From assembly GCA_009733575.1 (NCBI GenBank), contig ML769652.1, forward strand, positions 1 through 64,000: 64,000 nucleotides of DNA, written 5' to 3'. Below, one piece after another: positions 1 to 10,411 of this stretch (within the stretch, counting starts at the first letter, position 1; each line of letters opens with the position of its first letter). The DNA is from Gymnopus androsaceus JB14 (Eukaryota > Basidiomycota > Agaricomycetes > Agaricales > Omphalotaceae). The translations under genes and the position numbers were made by a program. The notes under the pieces were generated by a model. That model saw nothing but the letters and a program-made list of their open reading frames with translations. It made no database searches and was not told the DNA's origin.

Positions 1-867
1 CTTTCTGGGGGATCGATGAAAGTTGTCGATTCGACGAATTTCCCGGTGGCGACAACAATCTCAGCTGCAGAAGTGACAGTTGAACCTGGAGCAATCCGGT
101 ATGTGGGCATATTATTGAAAATCATATTTACTCACAATGTCTTTAGTGAACTGCATGTACGTTTCCGCTGAATGTATGGGTATTCATTAGACTGATGCGA
201 CCTCAAGTGGCATCCTACCATGGATGAATGGAGCTTTTTCTTGTACGTATCATTACTAGTGACAGCCTCGTTTTCGGCGAAGCTCATGTTTGCGTACAGA
301 GAGGGAACTGGACGCGTTACAGTTTTTGCCGGACAAAGTAACGCTCGAACGTTCAATTATCAGGTGTGTATCATCTCTGCTCATTCCGATGATTCCCCAT
401 TAACAATGTGTTATTCTAGGCTGGAGACATCGGTAAACATTATGTTTTTTCAGCCAACCAGTTACTGATTGCACTCGAAATAGGATACGTTCCCACTGCA
501 ATGGGTGAGTGGTCAGTAGAGCGCCTGGTGTCCCATTATTGAACCCCATATTGTAGGACATTACGTGGAAAACACTGGAAACACAACGTTAAAATTTCTT
601 GAAATTTTCGCTGGAGGTTAGGGATCGTTAGAACGTTGCTTGTTGTGTTTCTGATTACATATGATGTCCACAGATCGTGTCCAGGATATTAGTCTGAACC
701 AGGTGAGTAGTCTTCCCGACCAAACCGACCGAAAAAAGCTCAGTTTTTCATAGTGGTTGGCGCTGACACCACCATCATTGGTGAAAGCCCACCTAAACCT
801 CGACGACGAGACCATTTCAAAGCTGCAGAAAGTCAAACCAGTGGTCATGGGGGCAAACAATGCATGA
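1..867 (+). CDS. Oxalate decarboxylase (bicupin), 3' part; 5' end outside window
   Basis: Mn-dependent cupin enzyme that splits oxalate to formate and CO2; fungal forms are usually secreted or wall-associated and control oxalate level and pH. Only the second cupin domain is in the window. Reading frame 1 from the window edge spliced as 1-98, 147-156, 208-242, 300-363, 420-432, 484-504, 557-616, 674-702 and 754-867 gives a continuous protein. It contains the cupin metal motif R-ELHWHP, the stretch GTGRVTVFAGQSNARTF, then GYVPTAMGHYVENTGNTT, FLEIF, and the family tail beginning ISLNQWLALTPPSLVKAHL. All introns have GT..AG borders. Two exons are tiny (10 nt at 147-156 and 13 nt at 420-432); the 10-nt one carries the first metal-binding His. 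Identification is firm because motif order and tail match the family throughout. Secretion cannot be judged because the N-terminus is missing. Confidence 0.9.
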
Positions 868-973
868 TTGGATGATATTTACTTTTGAACGCTGAACATT
901 GACGAATCAGTATACGAGTACAATAATACGAGTACAAGAAATGTAACAACCATGAACGTAATCATATTTCACA

Positions 974-3448
974 TTATTTCATAAAGATTAAATCTGGCGA
1001 AGATGTGGCGCGAGCAGATGAAAAAATCGGAAAAGCAATGTCAGCCCACCAGCTCTCCAAAGGAGGTCGTTGAGAAGGCTGAGATACCCCAGTGAACAGA
1101 GAACGATGCCTCCGACTGTGTCGACCAACACCATTTTCTGCCTGTCGTGCCACCTTTTCCTTCCGTATTTTCTTTTCCCCGGCAGATTTAGTCGTAGAGT
1201 CTTCTTCGGTATCGGCCGCTTCCTTTTTGCGGGCTTTCTCATCGACAACTTTGGATCTGATGATAAAATTATGTTCAGGGGATCGCGGATAAAGAGTCCT
1301 ACAGGAACCGGATTCGAAAGCACCGCCACTTCTCTCGATGATGCTGGGCTGAATGGAGATGTTTTTCGAGTATGATTCTTCGGAGGTATGTTGGCTAGCC
1401 AACATCCCAGCTCCCTCGAACTCTTCGACTAATGATCTCCTCGCAGGTGGGGTCCAAAGGATGGTGGGAGGTCCGCCACTCCCCAGGATAGACTCAGACT
1501 TCTCCTCCTCGTCCTCGCTCTCGTCAAGAAAAGCATCCTCTGTCATACTGGTATTACCGGTATCTTTTTCAACATCTTCAAAGTCATGATCACCGAGGAA
1601 GGTCGATGGGGCATTGTTCTCAGAAGACATTGGGAAAGAATGGTGATGATCAACATATTCCGTGCCTACAGATATGTTGATCCTTGGAAAATGTTGTAGC
1701 GGGGTTTGCGGGGAGCCCTGTTCAATGGTGCTGATCACTGAACTGTGTTCAGAAAGAAGATCATCTGGGGAGGAGGATCTTGTAGTGTTAGTGTAGATAT
1801 CATCCGCGTCGCTATCGACCGCCCTGCACCGTCTGGATAGGCTTTGGGGGCTTGAGCGAATTTCGACACTGCGATGGTCCGAGTCTGTTTCCGCATTCTC
1901 AATCTCGTCCATTTCTTCATCCCAATTGATGCTGGCGATAGACTGATCATCAATCTCCGAGCCCTCGAGATTAATAAATTGTGCTTCGAAAATCGGCTCC
2001 TGAGCTCCCTCATGAAAATCGCCAGAATAAACAGAATACGCAATGTCACCATTATCAGAAGCCTCCGGGGAAGACGCCCTGATGACGCTAGGTGTTTGCT
2101 CTCTATCTGCATTTGGCTTTTCATCCGGAAGATCATCATAGGTGAATTCTAGTCCTTCGTTATCGCTACTCGGAAGGCTAGACACCATGAAAGGAGGGTG
2201 GACTGACGCCTGAGGGGAATCATTACTTTCGGAGGACGAGCATGATTCAGACTCAGATTCAGAAGATGATTCTTCTGGGAGATCTGACACGACGACATCG
2301 GTTGTTTCTATCAAAGTCGTACGAGCATCCTGATCCATTTCTAAAGCTTCTGAGAGTTCCGTACTATCAGAGGAAGCTTTGGATAAAGGAAGGACCGAGA
2401 GAGGAGGAAACGCAGTCGTCAAGTCTTCTCTGTCATTTTCCTGGGTGAAAAAAACAAAACAATCAGAACGCATAATAATGATGAGGTGGCACCGTATAAT
2501 ATCTCACCTCGAGGCCCAGTAACAACGAATCGTTCGAGGTTGATCTTAGTTCGTGCGCGGGTTCACTAGCCTGAATAGGATGAAGTGGTGAAGAAGATCC
2601 AGTGTGAGCGGAATCATCATGTGTGCCGTCATTGAGGGGGCGCACTTCATCAGTGAAGGTGGCGTCAACGTTAAGGTGCTCATCGTAAAGTGGATTGGCA
2701 TCCTGGGAGGCCAGTAGCTGCGATGCACCATATGGCTCCTGCTTGACCTGAAAAAAATTACGACAATAGTATCGAGAGCCCCTCTCAATCATCCATCCAG
2801 AAAAGTTTACATACCTCGAGTTCAAGACCTTGCGCCACACTTCTCGGAGACTGCGCAATTCTATCTGAGCGCCCTTCAACTTCAAGTTCGCTGCTATTGT
2901 TATTGTTGTCATTGTTGTTGTTGTTGTTGTTGGATTCGAAAGTCCAAGGAGATGACGAAGATATTTGGACGTGAGAGTGAGAGCCCGTAGACCAAGACTG
3001 CGAGTTTCTGATTGCGGGACCGAGCTCTGGAAAGACACGATCTAAACGACGCAACCGTTGTCCTGATACGAGAGGAGTGTCTCCACTTTGTAGCTTGGAT
3101 AAACACGCCCTAGCTGCTTCATCACCGTCTGATAGACTGAAATAACTCTTGAGTTCGTTAAAACGTTGATTCAGAGGAAGAGGAAGACTAACACATCGAC
3201 ACTTTTACTTTGGAAGCGTATAAAGTCATTTCCAGTCATTTTAAGTCTTAAAATAAACTCGGTGGGCCGGTGACCTTTCTGGCTCCCAAGAACGTTGAAA
3301 ATACACTCAGCCAGTTCGAGAGGGGCCATTTGTTGAATCTATAATATGTATGTTAGCCTTGAAGAGAGTGTTCGAGGGATGCGCTCACCTCGAAGATGCG
3401 ACTCGAATTGGCGGGAGCGCCACCATACACAGGGTTGAAGTTTTCCAT
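974..3448 (-). CDS. Large disordered protein of unknown function
   Basis: Spliced gene read from an ATG at 3448 (protein start MENFNPVYGGAPANSSRIFE). A folded-looking N-terminal part follows (IQQMAPLELAECIFNVLG, then HRPTEFILRLKMTGNDFIRF), and the rest is low complexity. Introns are clear at about 3350-3390, 2750-2814 (GTATGT..TTTCAG) and 2442-2509 (GTGAGA..CACCCAG). One around 3130-3230 is ambiguous: the segment LNQRFNELKSYFSLSDGDEAARA looks coding, but the junction to the preceding exon is not clean. An Asn homopolymer (a GTT/ATT repeat on the plus strand near 2895-2935) and acidic Ser/Glu tracts mark the middle. The last exon (974-2441) is about 490 codons. I recognise no domain. The C-terminus is uncertain because another frame from about 1150 to 988 encodes a hydrophobic, tail-anchor-like segment. 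Existence of the gene is well supported; its function is unknown. Confidence 0.6.
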
Positions 3449-5718
3449 CCTTTTGGGATTCAGTAATTAACGAAACGAACTTTGTACGTTCTTGTATAGT
3501 CAGGATTGCCTTGAATCGATCGCAAGGGATGCAAGCAAACCGTCGCAGAGTGTACTGTTCAATCTGGGAGAGGGCAAGTTACAGGAAGGGTTTCAGCCAC
3601 GGCTCTGTGTAATAAGTACTAGTTCTCTTGTTCTGTGGGTCCACTCAAGATAAAGTTCAGTGATACTATAGTAGCTGCGGCAAAGCCAACTTCGTGAGAT
3701 AGATGGAGAGCGACGTAGCACAAGGAGTGCAACATTTGACCTAGGAGCTGAGCGCTTGCCAAAAACATGCTGTATCTCTACTTTAGTTCAGGATTCGAAT
3801 TATCAAACAACTGGAAATGAGCGGAAAGGATTCGGAATGGCACGCGGCCGCCGCCCCAGGCGCTTGTATCCGAGCGTCTATCACCACTCGTCACGGGAGA
3901 AATTAAGAATCACGAGGGCAAGACCTGCCCTTAACCAACCACGTAAAAGCAAAAATTTTCGTTTTGCTCTGTCTACCAACGACCACCGTGGTCTGCCTAG
4001 TGAACAACTTGTGAGTTTATTCATGCTTGTTACCCTTCGAAACGATGAAAAACTCCAACTTTCTTCGAGCGTCAAGAGCTACCTATTCTTGCTCGCGATG
4101 TGTTTTTTTTTGTCATAGTTACACTGATCGGTTCTCTATTGTTTTTGTCGTTTGCATTGCGCTAACACCATGTTCTTTAGGGCTATGATTGTAGGAGAGG
4201 TAGGACGAGGGACGGAGCATAAAGAGCTGAAGTGGATGCCGCGTAGTGGTGAGTATTTTCCCTGCTTTTTTTCCGACTTTATTTTGCCCTTCCTCTTTCA
4301 ATGATGATTCAAATCATTCAAACTAGAGTATATGAGCGCCTTTGGCCCAATGCTTTTAACATATCTGTCAATCCACTGAATCTTTTCGCTGTTTTGCTTT
4401 CCATTTCTTTCCACACGTTTACTGAATTAATTTTCAGGTACGTGTTAACGATGCTAGCATCTACTACCGAACCCAACCCATATGTGAGCATCTTCCCCTT
4501 CCTCTTCAATGATGATATACATGGAGTTACCGCCTGACGCTGGCTTTCGGGCTTGCTTATGACGACAATTCCAAGGCTGTTTTTTTAAAACGCTGAACCT
4601 ATCATCATCTTTATTTTTGATGTTCGTTATGCTGATACATGCCTTTCAGGTGCTCTGCATACCATTTCCATATTTGTTACGCTCGGTCCTCGCCATAGGT
4701 AGTGAGTATCTGTTTACCCTATCCTTCTTTATATGATGTTTTATCACGACGGTCTTCGTACTATCATTGCCGAAAGTGCCCGCCACAGCTCAATTTCTTC
4801 GGGCAACCCCCTCTGACCCTTCACATTTATTCATCGTTCATATTATTCACCTTACTGACTATCCTTCCTTTAGAGTGTTGTCATTGTTTATCGTTCCTCC
4901 CGAATCCCAGTTGAATACTATCGGTAAGTTCCTACGTCTGTTTTGTTATCTCTGTTGCGACTAGCTTCTTGATGAGACTGTACAAATAAATTATCAACTA
5001 GAAGCTGTTTCTGAGCTACTATTGCTTTGATTGAATTTCCGCATGACTGAATCTTTATGTCTGGTTTCTTCTCTTTTTGTTACGGATGCTAATGAAGGAT
5101 TTGCTTTTCAGGTTCGGGTTGAGTAGGGAAGCCGGTCAATGTAGTATGTATGTATGTAGAGTGATCCCGATGTACTAGTATTATATTATATGAGTGAAAT
5201 AAAATATCAGAGCTTCTCAACTCCGGTCTATATATCCCGACCGAGCGGTGCGTTGATTGGTATGGGAAGTTCCGGACTAGCTGTGTAAGGCAATATCTTG
5301 AGACCATTCGCTGGTTGTGGAACGACTGAGATGGGTCGGCAGCGCATCCCGACCATGCGTTATTCATATGCACGTCGGTACTGCTGCGTGAACAGTTTCT
5401 AGTGTCTATCTGAAACCTCAACCAATCGAGAGCAGGCCAAGATCATATTTTGTGACTGAAATCAACGTATGCATTGTACATATATGACGATTCTCCCCTG
5501 TACATTCCCTCCTAGTATCAATGTACCGCCTAGTAAATAGTTACAGTAGTTAGTCGAATATTTGTACCTTGGCCTCCCATACGCATCACGGATCTACCAT
5601 AGCTATAATGTTGTCGCCCCGACCGCGATGGATTGGTCCCAAGAACGTTGATGTATGTAGGCACATCGACTTCTTGGATCCCGGCGCATCAGCTCTTTGT
5701 CCCAATGCGGTAATAAAC
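3449..5718 (+). other. Long region without long ORF; possible spliced non-coding transcript
   Basis: No convincing protein gene. From about 3840 there is a short coding-like stretch (MARGRRPRRLYPSV..., in frame to 4010) ending at a consensus GTGAGT donor. It is followed by five well-formed acceptor-exon-donor units on the plus strand: 4181-4248, 4438-4483, 4650-4701, 4874-4923 and 5112 onward. Acceptors are TTTAG or TTTCAG and donors GTGAGT, GTGAGC or GTAAGT. The implied introns are 166-189 nt, about three times longer than elsewhere in the window, and the units recur every 212-257 nt. Joining the units gives only short frames (the MARGRR frame stops soon after the first junction), so this is either a multi-exon non-coding RNA or chance. 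The part at 3449-3840 may be the promoter of the minus-strand gene ending at 3448. Confidence 0.25.
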
Positions 5719-8700
5719 CTAACCAAAGCCTGTACCAAAGCCTGTATCGTCTACGGACTGTAGTAGGTTCATGAACGAGTTCCAATCCTCCTGCCTATTT
5801 GTCAAAGACAGTCAGAAGTAGTTACTCGAGTAATGAGATGAAGGAGCTCACTGCAACGGATCAACACCATCGAAAAAAATAGGATCGAGCGGATTAGCCA
5901 CAAAATCGGAATAGTCTGAGGTATCACAAGCTCGAGAGCTGCTGTGTAGAGGTAGCGTTCCGAGTTCATACGAGTGGTACGGAAGGTTAGAAGGATCACC
6001 ACTACCGAGGTGAGCTAGACTAGGACCTGAGCAATCTTGTGAACTCAGGCCGACTCTGTGCGAACCAGGCTCCAAGTGCTCTAAAGCTGAAGCATCATCC
6101 GAAGATACGAGTGATGGTTTAGCCGGCGTGATTGCGCGCCTCAAGGAACGCAACGGCGAAAGTTGGCCTGCTGTATGGTCACACGAGCTGGATAGAGGGA
6201 GCGTGCCGAGTTCTACTGTGTCGAGCGCATGTGAGCCGTATAGATACGGAAGAATGAAAGGATCGTCGTCAAGATGATCCCTACTTTCCTCGAGTTGAGG
6301 CTCTGACCGCTCTTGAGAGCTCATGCCGACTCTTTGCGAACCAATTTCCATATGGTGTGGAGCTAATTCATCCGAAGATACAAGGGACGGTTTCGCCGAC
6401 GTTTTTGTACGCTGCAAGGAACGCACTGACGACTGGTCTAGTGTAATAACACTATTTAGAATATCACTGTAGGTAAAGAAGGTTAAGCCGATATGACGAT
6501 TATAGACCAATAAAAATACGCACCATAAACGGCCTGCAATTTGGTATCTGAAAGCATGTATGATGATGATTTATGCGGCATTCGAGGCAAACAGCACGTT
6601 ACCGTTTTTCATACGCAGTTAGCATGCGTATACATCTATCCACATCTTCCATCTCCTTCCTTGGGTCTGATACGACCAGGGTTCGCATGCCTCTCCAGAG
6701 ATTCATGAGAATAACTACGGCTGAATCGAAGTAGACCCCCTACGATAGTCCAAACGCTCATTAGTCGACGTTGAGGGCCAGGAAATCAAGCGCCTACTAT
6801 CAAAAGGGGTTGCGGTACAAAAGGATGCCGACGAATATGCACTTCCAATACACCGATTACGGATCGAGCCGAGTTTACACAGATTGTAAGGGACGGAAAC
6901 GTTGCATGAACCTCGGACTGACCAGGACGAGGTATGAAATATTTGTGTACAAAGATCTGGGCCCAAAAATAGGTCGAATAGAGCATAACTGACTCGTGAA
7001 AAAAGATCTCATGTGCGCATTGTGGGTTCCATTTCACTGACCTTCAGATGAGGCTATCTGCGAGAATGAAACTTAAATGGAAAAACTTACGATGTTCCGG
7101 GATCGAATCGACCCATTTGTTCAACGCCGCATCTATTTCAATAACAGCTTTCCTATTCCAATCTGACCTAGAGCTAATATCGCCCCCGGGTTCCGAAGGA
7201 GAAGATTTGACAGAATACTGGAATCGACTTTCTATCAGTGACACATAATCTTGCAGCAGACAGTTCAACTCACAAGAGACCTATGCGCAAAGCCGATAAT
7301 ATCTATCAGCTTGAGATAGTGTATCCAGAAGGACAACATTGAATGTTTGCCCAAATCCGCCGTTTCCCAAAACTCGTCATCGTCACACTCTTGCGGGAAC
7401 TCCACATCAAAACTATCCATAATGCTCAACGAAATTTTGGAGGGACAGAAAATGGTAAAAACTCACTCTTCAGTGGTGGTCGCTCGCGGCCTTCCCAAAG
7501 TGGTAGAGCCATATATGTCGAACACTATAAGGCACCAAAATGCACGTCTCCATAACTCGGTCTCGATAGGATTACCTTGGACGGCGAATTCTCGTTTGTG
7601 GACACCGCGCTGCTGAGCCACACGAATTCCCAGTGAGATAAGGAAGTAGGAGTATGATGCACCAGAAACATTTGTCGTGTGAAGGTAGAGCGAAGCTAGC
7701 TGGAATGAGGTTCAAACTCTTTCGTTCACTCAAGAAGCTGTAGACTTGTCACTTACTGCATAAAGCTGAAATTCATATATCGACGGCGGTTCTTCGAATC
7801 CAGGGCGAACAAGCTGTATCTGACGAAAGTATTTCCAGCCTTTAGAATGTTCGGAAACTGTGCCCTCAAACAAGGTTCGTGGGTCATCTGAATGCTGGGA
7901 GGCTAGACTGCACAACATCAGAAGGAGTGCCCCAAATCCCTTATTACCGTGATGCAGACGTTCCGAAACCGACTTCTCCACCGCCTTTCGATAAAGCATT
8001 GGGAAGTAAGGATTTATTTTCGAGAAATATAGATCGATGAGGTTATGAATCAGATCGTCCTCTGGAAAGACAAAAGGTGGATAGTTGAACTCGGGATAGG
8101 CTTGCCACTAGCGGAATATCAGATTATATTTTATTGACTAGTTACTTGATTTACCTGAGGTATTTCCCAGAACTGGGGTCGCTTGTCAAACGTGATTATT
8201 GGTTTATGCTCTCCAGTGAGTTGGCTTTTGATGTCGAGCGCGCTCTGCAGAAATTGATGGGTCGAAGAGTTTCCATAGTGTCTCTTGAGAGAGAGATCCT
8301 CGAAACGGACAACTAATGTATCGGGATCATCGTCGCCATCGCTGTCGACATCTCCAGGGTCAGTACTGCCCATACCACAAGGATTGGCTTTAGTATCACT
8401 GTAGACGTATTTCAACTCTGCTTCTAAGGAGTGAATATGGAGAGCAAAGTCAACGACCAAAGTTCGAACATGCTCCAAATCCTCTGGAAGTGTGTAGGAG
8501 TCTGCAGAATCGACGATAGAGGAGACTACATCGTTCAATTTCGCCTTGGATAAAGAGGGCTTTTGGGACGACCTGCTGAATCGTTGATTGATTGAGATTA
8601 ACTGCAGAATAAGGGTACTTGCCCAACTTTAGGCCCTCGTTTCTAAGAGTTAATTGTAAGCGTGTTAGACAGTTTCGGCGTTATTGGACACGCACCCTTT

Positions 8701-8957
8701 GCGACATATTATGCGTACAATCAGCCTTCCATTTTATGCATTCTGTACAGATATTTCCCGGCATGCTTGCACTATCACCTTGACATAAATTGATAGAGCA
8801 AATTCTGAGATCTTGGGCGTAGACTCACATCGGACTGGGATGGCAAAAGGTCATCAACAGGCGCCTAGAAACGAAAGAATAAGAGCTCACCCTTCCTTCG
8901 TCGACAGACATCGCATGCTTGGGATGTTCTGGATCGCTTTCGTCCATTATCAGTCAT
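5719..8957 (-). CDS. Zn2Cys6 fungal-specific transcription factor
   Basis: Nuclear DNA-binding regulator with an N-terminal Zn(II)2Cys6 cluster and a Fungal_trans (xlnR-like) middle domain. The start at 8957 gives MTDNGRKRSRTSQACDVCRR, then K-VRC-DSASMPGNICTEC and ADC, completing six cysteines. To read VRC the gene needs a 6-nt exon at 8829-8834 between introns 8835-8890 and 8779-8828. Later exons read KRGPKVG (a GC-AG intron follows), a coiled segment EDLEHVRTLVVDFALHIHSL, then the middle domain: YPEFNYPPFVFPEDDLIHNL, FGALLLMLCSLASQHSDDPR, FLISLGIRVAQQRGVHK, WRRAFWCLIVFDIYGSTTLG, and AVVILMNLWRGMRT before KEMEDVDRCIRML. The end is DDTGFGTGFG with TAG at 5719-5721, after an intron around 5797-5854. 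The C-terminal part (about 5860-6440) contains two diverged copies of a roughly 70-residue unit. Target genes cannot be inferred. Confidence 0.88.
8829..8834 (-). other. 6-nt micro-exon inside the zinc cluster of the Zn2Cys6 factor
   Basis: On the minus strand the order is AAGG | GTGAGC...CCCAG | TCCGAT | GTGAGT...TCAAG | GTGATAG. The six bases supply part of V, all of R and part of C in the conserved K-V-R-C of the cluster. Without it the third cysteine is lost and the frame no longer reads the conserved motif. Both flanking introns (56 and 50 nt) have good donors. This rests on splice consensus and the known family motif, not on transcript data. Confidence 0.65.
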
Positions 8958-9703
8958 GGATAAAATTATGGCAAGAGATGAAAGTTACGTAGCGCGCGCT
9001 AAAGCGGACCATCCGAAATGTCAAAGCGCTCCTTGATCGCTTCTTTTTGGTCCCTACATGTACATGAGCTTCACCTTGGCTGACGCTGTCCATCGTGACG
9101 GCGGAACCTCGAGGATAGCGAAGGAGCAAATCCTTCTGCGCCATGCTGGCAACTCCGAACCATCTCAGCAAGATTAAAACTAGGATAAGTTTGGACTTCA
9201 ACTTGAAAGGTGATCTCAGTTCTATCATAATGCTGCTTTGCTGAAACAAGGACTATCATTGAAGATTTGTAGGATTCTCAGCACATCTCTGATGCGAAAA
9301 TCGCCTCCTCTCGAGGACTTTGTCCTTCCATCTTCAAAGTTCAGTTGACCTTTGAGCGCGACAGATGATCATTGTTTCATCATTACAAAGTGACGATGCT
9401 CGTTGTCTCCCGCTGCTGCTAAGGACGATCCCTTCAGTCCAAGTTGGACCTTCGCTACCGCCTTTCCAACGTATTTTTACTTTTGCGAAATAATAAGGCT
9501 CTCCGTACTCTTGAAGCGTTGTCCCGGAAACGTCAAGTAATCCTTATACGGTCGGTTCGCTTTATATTCCGTCTGTACAATAATCATGCTGATGGTAACG
9601 AAGCTCAGCATTTTCAGCTCATATATCAATGTCAAACCAGTGTTAAGCTGGGCGCAGAGTACTTTATAAACCGAGCGTCGTTTCACTTGAACTTTCAACC
9701 ACA
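8958..9703. other. Intergenic region between divergent genes
   Basis: It lies between the minus-strand Zn2Cys6 gene and the plus-strand DUF6699 gene, so it should hold both promoters. Open frames here are short, and I saw no conserved protein motif in them. The only element I can point to is the TATA-like site at 9665. Confidence 0.5.
9665..9670 (+). promoter_or_regulatory. TATA-like box of the first DUF6699 gene
   Basis: TATAAA lies 34 bases upstream of the ATG at 9704, so the transcript leader would be very short. This spacing supports the chosen start. Confidence 0.45.
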
Positions 9704-10411
9704 ATGCCCGCACTTACGAAGCATGTACGATTCACCAGCATTAACGCCATCTACTCACCTATTCCTTCGACTCCATATGCATTTACGACTTCAACTACTA
9801 CTTCCGTTTCGCAATCTTCAGAGGGCTCGAAACATTCGAAACGTCGGAAACACTCCTCCAAACTCACAACCCACACACGTCCTCTTCCTCTGGATATTCC
9901 AGAACCCATCACACGAATTCACTATCTGCTTGCCTTTTCCCCATATCAGCTCCCTCCATTGACGTACGATCTTTGCGTACATCCCTCTATTATCGAGTCC
10001 TACGTTTCGCCTGACGTTCTGGCAGAGTCTGCTACGGATCCGCCAGTGTCGTCGTTGACCATAGCGTGCCCTTATCTACGCTGGGAATTTTCCATCACGT
10101 CCACTTCTCGTAAAAGTCCTTATGTCTCTATCCTCGACGTTATACATGCTCTTTATCGTGGTCTACGCATGCCCGTCCATCCACTAGAGTATAAAGCGCT
10201 TCCTTCAATGGAAGCTATCACCAACGTCAACGAAGCTTACTTTTCACGATGTAACAGCATCGTGGAGAAAAAAGTACGTCAAGAGGAGCAGGCTAAAGGC
10301 ATAAAGAGGGTGGATTTCTTAATGGGCAGGAATCGGTTCCTGGGACTGTCGAAAAAGTCTGGTACTAGTCGGAAGAGTGGCTCGATGGTTTGGGAGCTCA
10401 ATGTGTCATGA
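9704..10411 (+). CDS. DUF6699 domain protein, copy 1
   Basis: Intronless 235-residue protein beginning MPALTKHVRFTSINAIYSP. Family hallmarks are the N-terminal KHVRF, a Ser/Pro/Thr-rich linker, a central segment around ATDPPVSSLTIACPYLRWEF with VSILDVIHALYRGLRMPV, and the C-terminal signature GIKRVDFLMGRNRFLGL followed by VWELNVS. DUF6699 proteins are expanded in Agaricomycetes and have no known biochemical role. A second copy in the same orientation starts at 12555 and shares the same architecture, so the pair probably arose by tandem duplication followed by strong divergence of the linker. Family assignment is from recognised motifs. Confidence 0.8.
   Translation: MPALTKHVRFTSINAIYSPIPSTPYAFTTSTTTSVSQSSEGSKHSKRRKHSSKLTTHTRPLPLDIPEPITRIHYLLAFSPYQLPPLTYDLCVHPSIIESYVSPDVLAESATDPPVSSLTIACPYLRWEFSITSTSRKSPYVSILDVIHALYRGLRMPVHPLEYKALPSMEAITNVNEAYFSRCNSIVEKKVRQEEQAKGIKRVDFLMGRNRFLGLSKKSGTSRKSGSMVWELNVS

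Noticed and set aside
988..1329. Separate minus-strand gene with a hydrophobic C-terminus
   Set aside because: It overlaps the last exon of the larger disordered gene in another frame; kept only as an alternative ending in the findings.
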